DNA of 64,000 nucleotides from Pseudomonadota bacterium. GTDB lineage: Bacteria > Pseudomonadota > Alphaproteobacteria > Rhizobiales > Tepidamorphaceae. Positions within the stretch are counted from its first letter, which is position 1; each line of letters begins with the position of its first letter. Positions 43,959 to 53,074 of the stretch are shown piece by piece. The notes beneath the pieces are model-generated. The model saw only the letters and a list, made by a program, of their open reading frames with translations. It ran no database searches and had not been told where the DNA came from. Both the position numbers and the translations under genes were made by a program. The stretch covers positions 62,001 to 126,000 of the forward strand of contig JAEWYT010000196.1 of NCBI GenBank assembly GCA_023458595.1, given 5' to 3'.

Positions 43959-46085
43959 ATGTCCGGCAAGGTTTGGAACGTCCTCGAACCGCGCAATCTG
44001 GAACTCGGCCCGGCGAAGACCGCGACCGAGGGGCGCTGGAAGAACTGGCGCATGGCGCTCGACGCCGACGGCGTCGCCTGGCTTGTCATCGACAAGCACG
44101 ATTCGAGCGCGAACACGCTCTCCGAAGAGGTACTGCGCGAGCTCGACGAGGTGCTCGCCGATCTCGAGGCAAAGTCGCCGAAGGGGCTCGTGATCCGCTC
44201 CGGCAAGCCCGACAACTTCATCGTCGGCGCCGACGTCAACATGTTCCGCGGCATGCGCGACGTGAACGCCGTCGAGGCGGCCGTGGCGCAGGCGCACGCC
44301 GTCGTCGACCGGCTGGAGAAGCTGAAGATCACGACGCTCGCGGTCGTCCACGGCAATTGCGTCGGCGGCGGGCTGGAGATCGCCCTCGCCTGCGATCATC
44401 GCATCGCCATCGCCGGCGCGAAGCTCGGCTTTCCGGAAGTGCTGCTCGGCCTGCATCCGGGCCTCGGCGGCACCGCCCGCTCAACGCACCTGATCGATCC
44501 GGTCGAGGCGATGACGATGATGCTGAGCGGCAAGTCGGTCGATGCCCGCAAGGCGAAGTCGCTCGGACTCGTCGATGCCGTCACCGAGGAGCGGCACGTG
44601 CTGGCTGCCGTGCGCGCTACGATTGCCGGCGAGTTGAAGACCTCGGAGCGCGGGCTGAAGGCGGCGGCGATGGGAAGCTATCCGGCCCGCCTCTTCGCCG
44701 CCCGGCAGATGCGCGCAAAGGCCGCCGAGAAGGCGCCGCCGAAGCACTATCCGGCGCCGAACGCACTGATCGACCTCTGGGAAGAGCATGGCGGCAGCCT
44801 CGACGCCATGAAGAAGGCCGAGCAGGCCTCGTTCGCCAAACTCGTCGTTTCGGACACGGCACAGAACCTGATCCGCGTCTTCTTCCTGCGCAGCGCCCTG
44901 AAGGGCGAGAGCGACAAGTCGTCGATCGATCACGTGCACGTCGTCGGCGCCGGATCGATGGGCGGCGACATCGCCGCCTGGTGCGCGCTGCAGGATATGC
45001 GCGCGACGCTCGCCGATCTCGATCCGAAGCCGATCGGCAAGGCAGTCGGCCGCGCTGCGTCCGTCTACGGCAAGATCCTGAAGGCCAGCGCCAAGGTGCG
45101 CGACGCGCTGGACCGGCTGGTGCCGGACCCCAAGGGCGTCGGCCTGCGCCAAGCCGATCTCGTCATCGAGGCGGTTCCGGAGAAGCTCGACCTGAAACGC
45201 AAGGTCTACGCGGGTCTCGAGCCGAAGATGAAGGCCGGCGCAATCCTGGCGACCAACACCTCCAGCATCCGGCTCGAGGAGCTTGCCAAGGGGCTGGCGC
45301 GGCCGGGACAGTTCATCGGCCTGCACTTCTTCAATCCGGTGTCGCGGATGCAGCTCGTCGAGGTCGTCCGTCACGACGACGCCGACCGGGCGACGGTCGA
45401 TGCGGCACTCGATTTCGTCGGCGCGATCGGCAAGCTCGCCGTCGAGGTGAAGAGCGCGCCGGGCTTCCTCGTCAACCGCGCGCTTACCCCCTATCTGGTC
45501 GAGGCGATAGTGATGCTCGACGAAGGCGTGTCGGCGGAAGGGATCGACAAGGCGGCCGAGGATTTCGGCATGCCGATGGGGCCGATCGAGCTTGCCGATC
45601 AGGTCGGCCTCGATATCTGCCTCGAGGTCGCGGCGATGCTCCGCAACGAGCTCGACCCGACCATGCCGGCAATCCCCGACTGGCTGCGCGAGAAGGTCGA
45701 AAAGGGCGAGCTCGGCCGCAAGACCGGCAAGGGTCTGTACGCATGGACGGGCGACAAGCCGGTGAAGACCGGGACCGGCACCATGCCCGGCGAGGACGCC
45801 GTCGACCGGATGATCCTGCCGATGCTGAACGCCTGCGTCGCCTGCCTGCGCGAGGGCGTCGTCGCCGACGCGGACAGAATAGACGGCGCGATGATCTTCG
45901 GCGCGGGCTTCGCCCCGTTCCGCGGCGGGCCGCTGCACTACGCCAAAACCCGTGGCATCGACGATGTCGTCGCCACGCTGAAGTCGCTCGAAGGCCGCCA
46001 CGGACAGCGGTTCAAGCCCGACGAGGGCTGGCCAAGGCTCGCCGACTCTGCGCACCGTGACGAGGACATGCGCAAAGCAAGCTGA
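43959..46085 (+). CDS. fadJ: FadJ-type bifunctional enoyl-CoA hydratase/3-hydroxyacyl-CoA dehydrogenase
   Basis: 708 residues. The N-terminal crotonase domain has SGKPDNFIVGADVNMF and VHGNCVGGGLEIALACDHRI with FPEVLLGLHPGLGG. The C-terminal dehydrogenase has the NAD motif VHVVGAGSMGGDIAAWCAL, ATNTSSIRLEELA, GLHFFNPVSRMQLVEVV and the lysine-rich GRKTGKGLYAW. It carries out hydration and oxidation of trans-2-enoyl-CoA. ATG 43959 follows GAGGGAGAA. Together with FadI it forms the soluble complex. Confidence 0.92.
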   Translation: MSGKVWNVLEPRNLELGPAKTATEGRWKNWRMALDADGVAWLVIDKHDSSANTLSEEVLRELDEVLADLEAKSPKGLVIRSGKPDNFIVGADVNMFRGMRDVNAVEAAVAQAHAVVDRLEKLKITTLAVVHGNCVGGGLEIALACDHRIAIAGAKLGFPEVLLGLHPGLGGTARSTHLIDPVEAMTMMLSGKSVDARKAKSLGLVDAVTEERHVLAAVRATIAGELKTSERGLKAAAMGSYPARLFAARQMRAKAAEKAPPKHYPAPNALIDLWEEHGGSLDAMKKAEQASFAKLVVSDTAQNLIRVFFLRSALKGESDKSSIDHVHVVGAGSMGGDIAAWCALQDMRATLADLDPKPIGKAVGRAASVYGKILKASAKVRDALDRLVPDPKGVGLRQADLVIEAVPEKLDLKRKVYAGLEPKMKAGAILATNTSSIRLEELAKGLARPGQFIGLHFFNPVSRMQLVEVVRHDDADRATVDAALDFVGAIGKLAVEVKSAPGFLVNRALTPYLVEAIVMLDEGVSAEGIDKAAEDFGMPMGPIELADQVGLDICLEVAAMLRNELDPTMPAIPDWLREKVEKGELGRKTGKGLYAWTGDKPVKTGTGTMPGEDAVDRMILPMLNACVACLREGVVADADRIDGAMIFGAGFAPFRGGPLHYAKTRGIDDVVATLKSLEGRHGQRFKPDEGWPRLADSAHRDEDMRKAS

Positions 46086-46086
46086 C

Positions 46087-47928
46087 ATGGCGCCGGAAAA
46101 GCACGCCGATCCGGCGTCGATAGCGGATGCGATTATCCGGAAGGTCGGGCCGAACATCGTGCTCGCCCTGCCGCTGGGTCTGGGCAAGGCGAACCATATC
46201 GCGAACGCCCTGTACGAGCGGGCCGCCGCGGCCCCGTCCATCTCGCTGACGATCATCACGGCGCTGTCTCTGGAGAAGCCGCGCGGCGGCAACCTGCTGG
46301 CGCGGCGGTTCATCGACCCGGTGATCGAGCGGCTGTTCGGCGACTACCCCGACCTTGCCTATGTCACCGCGCTGCGCGACCGCACGCTGCCGGCGAATGT
46401 CCGCGTCATGGAGTTCTTCCTGTTGGCGGGCCGCTGGCTCGGCGTCGACACGGTCCAGCAGAACTACATCCCCGCCAACTACACCCATGCCGGCCGCTAC
46501 GCCGTGCAGCGCGGCATCAACGTGGTGGCGCAGCTCGTGGCGAAGCAGCCGGGCTCCGACCGCTACAGCCTCTCCTGCAATACCGACGTGACGCTCGACC
46601 TGCTCGAACGGCGCGCGGCGGGGCAGATCGATTTCGTGCTCGCGGGCCAGGTCAACGGGGAATTGCCCTACATGCCCGGCGAAGCCGAAGTTCCGGCGGG
46701 CGAATTCGCGCATGTGCTCGACTCGCCGGAGACGGAATTCCCGCTCTTCGCACCGCCGAAGCAGCCGGTGTCGCTGCGCGACTACGCCGCCGGCCTGCGG
46801 GTCGCGAGCCTGGTCGCAGATGGGGGGACATTACAGATCGGCATCGGCTCGATGGGCGACGCGCTCGCCAGGGCGCTGATCCTGCGCCACCAGGACAACG
46901 GCCTCTTCATCGAACTTCTGCGCCGCCTCGGACCACCGCATACCGACGAACGAACCGAAACCTTCGAAAAGGGGCTCTACGGGCTCAGCGAGATGCTGGT
47001 CGACTCGTTCCTGGACCTTGCCAAAGCCGGCGTGCTGAAGCGCGAGGTCGACGGGGCGGTAATCGACGCGGCCTTCTTCCTCGGGCCGAAATCGTTCTAC
47101 CGGGACCTGCGCGAGATGCCGGAGGCCGAGCGGGCGAAGTTCCGGATGACCGGCGTTTCGTTCGTGAACCAGCTCTACGGCGACGAGCAGCGCAAGATCG
47201 CCGCGCGCAGGGACGCGCGGTTCGTCAACAACGCGATGATGGCGACGCTGCTCGGCGCCGTCGTCTCCGACGGTCTGGACGACGGCCAGGTCGTGAGCGG
47301 CGTCGGCGGGCAGTACAATTTCGTCGCCCAGGCCTTCGCCCTGCCCGGCGCGCGCTCGATCATCACCCTGCCGGCGACCCGGATCGCGCACGCCAAGACA
47401 GTCTCCAACATCCTCTGGTCCTATGCCAACACCACCGTGCCGCGGCACCTGCGGGACATCGTCGTCACCGAATACGGCATCGCGGACCTGCGCGGCACGA
47501 CCGACGCCGAGGCGATCGCCGCTCTGCTCGCCATCACGGATTCCCGCTTCCAGGAAGGTCTGCTCGATCAGGCGAAATCGGCGGGGAAGATCGCGCGCGA
47601 CCATACGATTCCGGAGGAGCGGCGAGGGAATACGCCGGAACGGATCTCCGAGGCGCTGGCGCCGGCCCGCGACGCGGGCATGCTCGAACCCTTCCCGTTC
47701 GGTTGCGATTTCACGGAAACCGAGCGGGCGCTGATGCCGGCGCTGCAGCGCCTGCGCGATGCGGATGGACGCTACGGCGAGCTGCTGTCGCTACTGATGG
47801 CCGGGCTGCGCGGAAGTTCCTCGCCGCAAATGACGGCGTGCCTCGAGCGGATGCAGCTCGACACACCGCGCACGCTGTCGGAGCGGCTCTACCGCACGCT
47901 CCTCAAGGGCGCCCTCGCCGGGCCCTAG
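46087..47928 (+). CDS. acetyl-CoA hydrolase/CoA-transferase family protein
   Basis: 613 residues of the acetyl-CoA hydrolase/transferase family, with GSMGDALARALIL, GVSFVNQLYGDEQRKIAARR, GVGGQYNFVAQAFALPGARS and TEYGIADLRGTTDAEAI in the C-terminal domain. It would hydrolyse acetyl-CoA or move CoA to another acid, relieving CoA trapping when beta-oxidation is fast. I start at ATG 46087, directly after the fadJ stop; a GTG at 46057 would overlap fadJ. No strong ribosome site is visible, so coupling to fadJ translation is likely. Confidence 0.85.
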   Translation: MAPEKHADPASIADAIIRKVGPNIVLALPLGLGKANHIANALYERAAAAPSISLTIITALSLEKPRGGNLLARRFIDPVIERLFGDYPDLAYVTALRDRTLPANVRVMEFFLLAGRWLGVDTVQQNYIPANYTHAGRYAVQRGINVVAQLVAKQPGSDRYSLSCNTDVTLDLLERRAAGQIDFVLAGQVNGELPYMPGEAEVPAGEFAHVLDSPETEFPLFAPPKQPVSLRDYAAGLRVASLVADGGTLQIGIGSMGDALARALILRHQDNGLFIELLRRLGPPHTDERTETFEKGLYGLSEMLVDSFLDLAKAGVLKREVDGAVIDAAFFLGPKSFYRDLREMPEAERAKFRMTGVSFVNQLYGDEQRKIAARRDARFVNNAMMATLLGAVVSDGLDDGQVVSGVGGQYNFVAQAFALPGARSIITLPATRIAHAKTVSNILWSYANTTVPRHLRDIVVTEYGIADLRGTTDAEAIAALLAITDSRFQEGLLDQAKSAGKIARDHTIPEERRGNTPERISEALAPARDAGMLEPFPFGCDFTETERALMPALQRLRDADGRYGELLSLLMAGLRGSSSPQMTACLERMQLDTPRTLSERLYRTLLKGALAGP

Positions 47929-48240
47929 AATCCCGGCCGACCGGTATCTCAGTGAGCCTGTCCGCACGGCGCCGGCGCGGTACCCCGTCAGGAGCCGTCG
48001 CGGCAAGCGTCTAGGCTGACGAAAGCTGAAGGCCGGTCGGACCCGTGCGGATTTGCGCGCATGTCGGCCGACGGTCATTCCAGAAGCGATCCTGACCGTT
48101 CCGATCGGTCGTCCCCGGCCCTCAGACCAGATCCGATTGCCCTTTGCCCGACGCCGCGCAAATGCGCCCAACGACGCCGTTGACTCTGCAGCAACTCTAT
48201 TTGTACCATATCTAGCATACTGTTCCATATAGAGCAACAA
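47929..48240. other. 312-bp intergenic region upstream of the IclR gene
   Basis: No convincing gene. The left 250 bp are GC-rich and featureless. The last 60 bp are AT-rich and hold TTGACT at 48180-48185 (possible -35, with TACCAT at 48204-48209 as a weak -10) and a direct repeat described separately. This is the promoter region of the IclR gene and perhaps of the importer operon behind it. Confidence 0.6.
48202..48236. promoter_or_regulatory. 16-bp direct repeat immediately upstream of the IclR start (candidate operator)
   Basis: TGTACCATATCTAGCA (48202-48217) and TGTTCCATATAGAGCA (48221-48236) agree at 13 of 16 positions with a 19-bp period, ending 4 bp before the ATG. IclR-family operators often contain TTCCA/TGGAA-type half sites, so autoregulation is likely. 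Confidence 0.5.
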
Positions 48241-49089
48241 ATGAGCTCGCTCGACAAAGCACTCCAGATCCTCGACTGCTTCTCGGCGGATCGCGCCGTG
48301 CTCGGCGTCACGGAGGTGGCAGCCGAGGTCGGACTGCCGAAGAGCTCCGTTTCCCGACTGATGAAGTCGATGGCCGAGGCGGGCCTTCTCGAACCGGCCC
48401 AGAAGAGACGCGGATACTCGCCCGGCCCTCTCGCGTTCCGTCTCGGCAATCTGTACCTGAAGGACGACAGGGTTCTGGACCTCGTCGAGCGCGCTTCGGG
48501 CCGGCTCGTCGACGAGTTCGGCCTGACCAGCTATCTCGGTGTCCTGGACGGGACCGAAGTCGTTCTCGTCGGAGTCCGCCAGGGGTCCTATCCCGTCCGC
48601 CTGGTGCTGCCGAAGGGCATGCGCATCCCGGCTCACGTCACGGCGGTCGGCCTGGCCCTCCTCGCCCGCCTGCCGGACGAGGAGATTCTGCGCCGCTATC
48701 CCGACTCCGTCGCCTACAGCGAGACCGGCCAGGTCAATTCCGCAGCAGAGATCCTCGCACTCGCGCAGCGCGCAAGAGCCGACGGCTACGCCCGAACCGA
48801 GGGCGTGACCTATCGCGGCTTCAACGCCCTCGCGGTCGCCGTCGCCAACGAGAACGACGGCCATCTGTTCTCGTTCTCGCTGTCCTGTCCGCAGGAACTC
48901 TACACACCCGAACTGCAGGCGCGGATGCGCGCCGGCATGATCGCGGAAGCCCGCGAGATCGGCCTCACCGTCGGCGACCCTTACTGGCTCGGCCGGCTGA
49001 CGGACGACACATCGCAGAGCCATGGCAAAAGCCACGACGCCCCGAGAGAAAAACCGGGGGCGGGCCTGGCCGGCGCCGCGCCGACCTGA
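48241..49089 (+). CDS. IclR-family transcriptional regulator of the adjacent importer operon
   Basis: 282 residues. N-terminal winged helix LDKALQILDCFSADRAVLGV, then TEVAAEVGLPKSSVSRLMKS, followed by the IclR effector domain (about 75-255) with AVGLALLARLPDEEILRRY and DGYARTEGVTYRGFNALAVA. The last 25 residues are a low-complexity tail. It is 44 bp upstream of the importer operon and co-directional, so it probably senses the imported compound or a breakdown product. Confidence 0.88.
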   Translation: MSSLDKALQILDCFSADRAVLGVTEVAAEVGLPKSSVSRLMKSMAEAGLLEPAQKRRGYSPGPLAFRLGNLYLKDDRVLDLVERASGRLVDEFGLTSYLGVLDGTEVVLVGVRQGSYPVRLVLPKGMRIPAHVTAVGLALLARLPDEEILRRYPDSVAYSETGQVNSAAEILALAQRARADGYARTEGVTYRGFNALAVAVANENDGHLFSFSLSCPQELYTPELQARMRAGMIAEAREIGLTVGDPYWLGRLTDDTSQSHGKSHDAPREKPGAGLAGAAPT

Positions 49090-49133
49090 TCAGGACGGCG
49101 ACCTCACCACAGGGACACAGCGGAGGACGACAA

Positions 49134-50219
49134 ATGAGCAAGTACGATCTCGAAATCACCCGGCGGCGGTTGCTGTCGCAGTCAGCCCGTCTCGGCGCGG
49201 GCGTCGTGGCCCTGTCGGCGCTCGGCGCGGGCGCCGCAAGGGCGGAAGCAAAGACGCTGAACGTGCTCTTCCCGGGCGGCACCTGGCTCGAATTCTACGA
49301 AAAGACGTTCACCAAGCCCTGGTCGGAGGCGCACGGCACCGAATTCGTCTGGAAGAACGGGCTCGGCTTCGAGCCGCTGGTCATCGCCCAGCGCCGGCGG
49401 CCGCAGTGGGACCTGATCCACCAGAACCAGAACACCTCGAGCCAGCTCGGCGCGCTCGACGCAATCATCGAGTGGAAGGAAGAAGACCTGCCCAACCTCA
49501 AGAACATCCATCCCTCGTTCCGCTATCCCTACCTCGCCGGCAAGGTGCACACGCCTTACGGCCTGGCGGTCAACACCAAGAAAATCACGAAGCCCGTCAC
49601 AAAATGGGCCGATCTCTGGGATCCCGAGTTCAAGGGCAAGGTCGGGTTCCCCGCCTGGGAATGGATGGGGCAAGAGGTTTTCCACGCGATCAATCAAATC
49701 AATGGCGGCACCCCTGACAACGTCGATCCCGGCATCGAGAAGATGAAAGCGCTCTACGCGGACGGGGGTGCGATCACCCTCGACAACGTCGAGCACACCA
49801 AGCAGATGCTCGTTGCCGAGGAAGTGTGGATCACGCCCTATTTCGGCGCGCGCACGGATCAAGCGAAGGAGGCCGGTGCGCCGGTCGAGTTCATCGTGCC
49901 GGAAGAGGGCGGCCTCTCCTTCATCTTCAACACCTCGATCATCTCCGGACGCCCCGACGACAGCCGGGAGCTGGCGCTCACCTTCGTCGATACGACGCTC
50001 GATGCGGAGAAGCAGATCGAGTTCTCTCGCCTGACCGGCTATCCGCCAACCAATGTCGAGGCGATGAAGAACCTCCCGCCGGACCTGAAGAAGCTCGAGC
50101 TCACCGACGCCCAGGTCGATGCGCTCGGCAAGCTGCAGCGCGACTTCGACTACATGGCGATGTTCGCCTACCGGGATCAGATCAAGGATCGCTGGAACAA
50201 GGAAGTTCTCGGCGGCTGA
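49134..50219 (+). CDS. polyamine-type (PotD-like) ABC substrate-binding protein
   Basis: 361 residues. An export signal with RRR (TRRRLLSQSARLGAGVVALS) at residues 10-29 is Tat-like. The mature part is an extracellular solute-binding family 1/PotD-like protein: LNVLFPGGTWLEFYEKTF, TPYGLAVNTKKI, WADLWDPEFKGKVGFP and ALTFVDTTLDAEKQIEF. Acidic and aromatic residues suit a cationic ligand, but the ligand is unknown; family members also carry other small organic compounds. It is the first gene of a six-gene transport-hydrolysis operon. Confidence 0.85.
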   Translation: MSKYDLEITRRRLLSQSARLGAGVVALSALGAGAARAEAKTLNVLFPGGTWLEFYEKTFTKPWSEAHGTEFVWKNGLGFEPLVIAQRRRPQWDLIHQNQNTSSQLGALDAIIEWKEEDLPNLKNIHPSFRYPYLAGKVHTPYGLAVNTKKITKPVTKWADLWDPEFKGKVGFPAWEWMGQEVFHAINQINGGTPDNVDPGIEKMKALYADGGAITLDNVEHTKQMLVAEEVWITPYFGARTDQAKEAGAPVEFIVPEEGGLSFIFNTSIISGRPDDSRELALTFVDTTLDAEKQIEFSRLTGYPPTNVEAMKNLPPDLKKLELTDAQVDALGKLQRDFDYMAMFAYRDQIKDRWNKEVLGG

Positions 50220-50243
50220 TCCGGCAAGAGGGGGTCGCGTACG

Positions 50244-51341
50244 ATGGCGGACGATTCCGTCCTGGAACTGCGGGGCGTCGAGAAGACCTACGGCGACACC
50301 CGCGTTCTGGGCCCTATCGACTTCTCCGTCCGGAAGGGTGAACTCCTCACCCTTCTGGGTCCTTCCGGCTGCGGCAAGACGACGACGCTGCACATCATAG
50401 CGGGTCTCGTCGAGCCGACGGCCGGGACGGTCACGATGGGCGGACACGACATCACAGGTCTGGAGCCGCCCCATCGCGACATGGGCCTCGTGTTCCAGAA
50501 CTACGCCCTGTTTCCCCACAAGACCGTCTTCGACAACGTCGCCTTCGGCCTCAGGATGAGGCGCGTCGGGCGCGAGGAGATCCGCGAGCGGGTCATGCGC
50601 GTGCTCGACGTGGTCGGCCTTCCCGGCGTCGAGAACCGCCATCCCCACCAGCTCAGCGGCGGCCAGCGCCAACGCGTCGCGGTCGCCCGCGCCGTCGTCA
50701 TCGAGCCGCAGGTGCTCCTTCTCGACGAGCCGCTGTCGAACCTCGACGCGCTCCTGCGCAAGCGCATGCGCCTCGAGCTTCGCGACATCCAGCAACGCCT
50801 CGGAATCACGACCGTCTTCGTCACCCACGACCAGGACGAGGCCTTCGAGATGTCCGACCGGGTGATCCTCATGAACAAGGGTCACATCGAGCAGCTCGGC
50901 TCCCCCGAGGATCTCTACGACCGTCCCGCCAGCCGCTTCGCCGCCGAGTTCATCGGCGAGACGAACCTGATCGAGGGCAAGGTCACGAACGCCAACGGCA
51001 CCTCGGTGAACATCGCCGTTCCCGGCGGGGCCGAATTCCGGGCCCCGCGCACCAACGACGCGGGCTCGGTCGGCGAGCAGGTCTATCTGATGGTCCGCCC
51101 GGAACGCGTCGAGATCACCCGAGAGCGCCCGCACGACGGCGCCGCGATCGGCGCAAGGGTCACCAAGCGCGTGTTCTCCGGGGACATGCTGGCTCTGACG
51201 CTCAGGTCCGCCGACGGCCTCGAGGTCGTCTGCCGCAAGCCGAGCGTGTCGCGCTACCGCGACCTCGAGGAAGGCGCAGACGTCTGGATGGCGCTCGAGG
51301 AATGCCGGATGCTGCCCCGCGACGAGCCGGTGACGCGATGA
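50244..51341 (+). CDS. polyamine-type (PotA-like) ABC ATP-binding protein
   Basis: 365 residues: Walker A LLGPSGCGKTTTLHII, signature QLSGGQRQRVAVARAVV, Walker B VLLLDEPLSNLDALLR, H-loop FVTHDQDEAFEM, and a C-terminal TOBE domain (about 285-360). Typical PotA length. It starts 24 bp after the binding-protein gene and its stop overlaps the first permease start by 4 bp. Confidence 0.9.
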   Translation: MADDSVLELRGVEKTYGDTRVLGPIDFSVRKGELLTLLGPSGCGKTTTLHIIAGLVEPTAGTVTMGGHDITGLEPPHRDMGLVFQNYALFPHKTVFDNVAFGLRMRRVGREEIRERVMRVLDVVGLPGVENRHPHQLSGGQRQRVAVARAVVIEPQVLLLDEPLSNLDALLRKRMRLELRDIQQRLGITTVFVTHDQDEAFEMSDRVILMNKGHIEQLGSPEDLYDRPASRFAAEFIGETNLIEGKVTNANGTSVNIAVPGGAEFRAPRTNDAGSVGEQVYLMVRPERVEITRERPHDGAAIGARVTKRVFSGDMLALTLRSADGLEVVCRKPSVSRYRDLEEGADVWMALEECRMLPRDEPVTR

Positions 51342-52189
51342 TCGGCGAACGCGCCTTCTCGCGTCTCCTGCTCGCGCCGATCACGCTCGTCTATCTGCTC
51401 TTCCTGATCGCGCCGATCAGCTTCTTCCTGGCGATGAGCGTGTTCAGGTACGACGCCTTCGATCTCTACATCCCGACCTTGACGGGCGAGAACTTCTCCC
51501 GCCTCGTCATGGACGACTACTACCGCACGATCATCCTGCGCACGCTCAGGATCGCGTTCCTGACCGCCTTCTTCAGCCTGCTGCTCGGCTATCCCCTCGC
51601 CTACTTCCTGGCGCGCACGAAGACCGTCTGGCGCGGCGTGCTGATGTTCCTGGTGATCGCGCCGCTGATGAGCGGCGTCATCGTTCGCACCTACGGCTGG
51701 ATCATCCTGCTCGGCAGCGAAGGTGCGGTAAACCGGACGCTTCTCTGGACCGGTCTGATCTCAGAGCCGCTGAAGATCCTGAACACCGAGGGCGCGGTGC
51801 TGATCGCGCTTGTCCACATCCTGATGCCCTACATGGTGTTCCCGCTGTTTTCCGCCCTTGCGAGTCAGGATCCGGACGTCGAGCGCGCGGCCGGCACTCT
51901 CGGAGCCGGCAAGATACGCACCTTCTTCGAGGTGACGCTGCCGCTCAGCAGGGCCGGCATAGCCATGGGCTCGGCGCTCGTCTTCACGCTCGCCGCCGGC
52001 GCGGTCGTCACGCCTGCCCTGCTCGGCGGCAAGGACGTGCAGATGCTCGGCCAGCAGATCTACGACCTCGTGCTGGCGACGCTGAACTGGCCGCTCGCCT
52101 CGGCGCTCGCCTCGGTCCTCGTGCTCTGCCAGTTCGTCATCATCGGCCTCTACTTCCGCACCGGGAAACGCAAGGCGGGGGTCGTGTGA
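51338..52189 (+). CDS. polyamine-type (PotB-like) ABC permease
   Basis: 283 residues with six hydrophobic segments. The cytoplasmic loop ERAAGTLGAGKIRTFFEVTL and GVIVRTYGWIILLGSEGAVN are PotB-like. ATG 51338 overlaps the ATPase stop; the next permease begins at its own stop. PotB and PotC form a heterodimeric pore. Confidence 0.88.
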   Translation: MIGERAFSRLLLAPITLVYLLFLIAPISFFLAMSVFRYDAFDLYIPTLTGENFSRLVMDDYYRTIILRTLRIAFLTAFFSLLLGYPLAYFLARTKTVWRGVLMFLVIAPLMSGVIVRTYGWIILLGSEGAVNRTLLWTGLISEPLKILNTEGAVLIALVHILMPYMVFPLFSALASQDPDVERAAGTLGAGKIRTFFEVTLPLSRAGIAMGSALVFTLAAGAVVTPALLGGKDVQMLGQQIYDLVLATLNWPLASALASVLVLCQFVIIGLYFRTGKRKAGVV

Positions 52190-53031
52190 TGACGACGCAG
52201 GCCGCATCGCTGCCCGCCCTCTCGCGCCGGGCGATCCACCGTCGCCGCTACCTTTCCCGGCTCGCGCTCGGCACCGCGGTGACGGCGATCTACGTCTTCC
52301 TGCTGATCCCCGTCGTCATCATCGTGTTCTCCTCGTTCAACCCGACGCAGGTGAACACTTTCCCGCCGGAAGGGTTCTCGCTGCACTGGTACCGGGAGTT
52401 CTTCGAAAGCCGCGGCTTCGTCAGTGCCTTCAAGTTCAGCGTCGTGCTCGGCCTGATCGCCTCGTTCCTCGCCACGATGATCGGGTTCCTCACGGCCTAC
52501 GGCCTCGTCCGTTTCATGAAGAGGGGGCGCGAGATCGGCCAGTCGCTGGCAATGCTGCCGGTGATGATCCCGCACATCCTGATCAGCATCTCGCTGCTCC
52601 TGCTGCTGACGCTGCTACCGATCCCCGAACTTGGCGGCCTGATCGTCGGCCACACGATCATCTGCCTCCCGTTCACGGTCGCAGGCATCATCGCGAGCCT
52701 CGAAGGCGTCGATCACCAGCTCGAACTCGCCGCCTACACGCTCGGCGCCTCGCGCGTGCGCGTCATGTGGGAGGTCACCATCCCGCTGACCGCGCCGGGC
52801 ATCCTGTCGGCGCTGATCTTCGCCTTCATCATTTCCTTCGGCGACGTCTACATCGCCCTGTTCCTCTCCGGGCCGGGGATGACCACGCTGCCGATCGAGA
52901 TCTTCTCCTACATGCAGTGGGAGAGCACGCCGGTGATCGCCGCGATCACCACCATCCAGATCGTCCTGATCGTCGTCCTTGGCCTCGTCATCGAGCGCCT
53001 CGTGGGCCTGCGCCACGTGATGCGCGTCTGA
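52189..53031 (+). CDS. polyamine-type (PotC-like) ABC permease
   Basis: 280 residues with six hydrophobic segments and the loop ELAAYTLGASRVRVMWEVTI, plus SFNPTQVNTFPPEGFSLHWY near the N-terminus, typical of PotC. Start ATG 52189 shares a base with the preceding TGA. A 43-bp space with GAGGAGAG leads to the first deacylase gene. Confidence 0.88.
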   Translation: MTTQAASLPALSRRAIHRRRYLSRLALGTAVTAIYVFLLIPVVIIVFSSFNPTQVNTFPPEGFSLHWYREFFESRGFVSAFKFSVVLGLIASFLATMIGFLTAYGLVRFMKRGREIGQSLAMLPVMIPHILISISLLLLLTLLPIPELGGLIVGHTIICLPFTVAGIIASLEGVDHQLELAAYTLGASRVRVMWEVTIPLTAPGILSALIFAFIISFGDVYIALFLSGPGMTTLPIEIFSYMQWESTPVIAAITTIQIVLIVVLGLVIERLVGLRHVMRV

Positions 53032-53074
53032 GCGCCCGCACAGAAGTCATCGTGTACCCGAGGAGAGACTTTCC

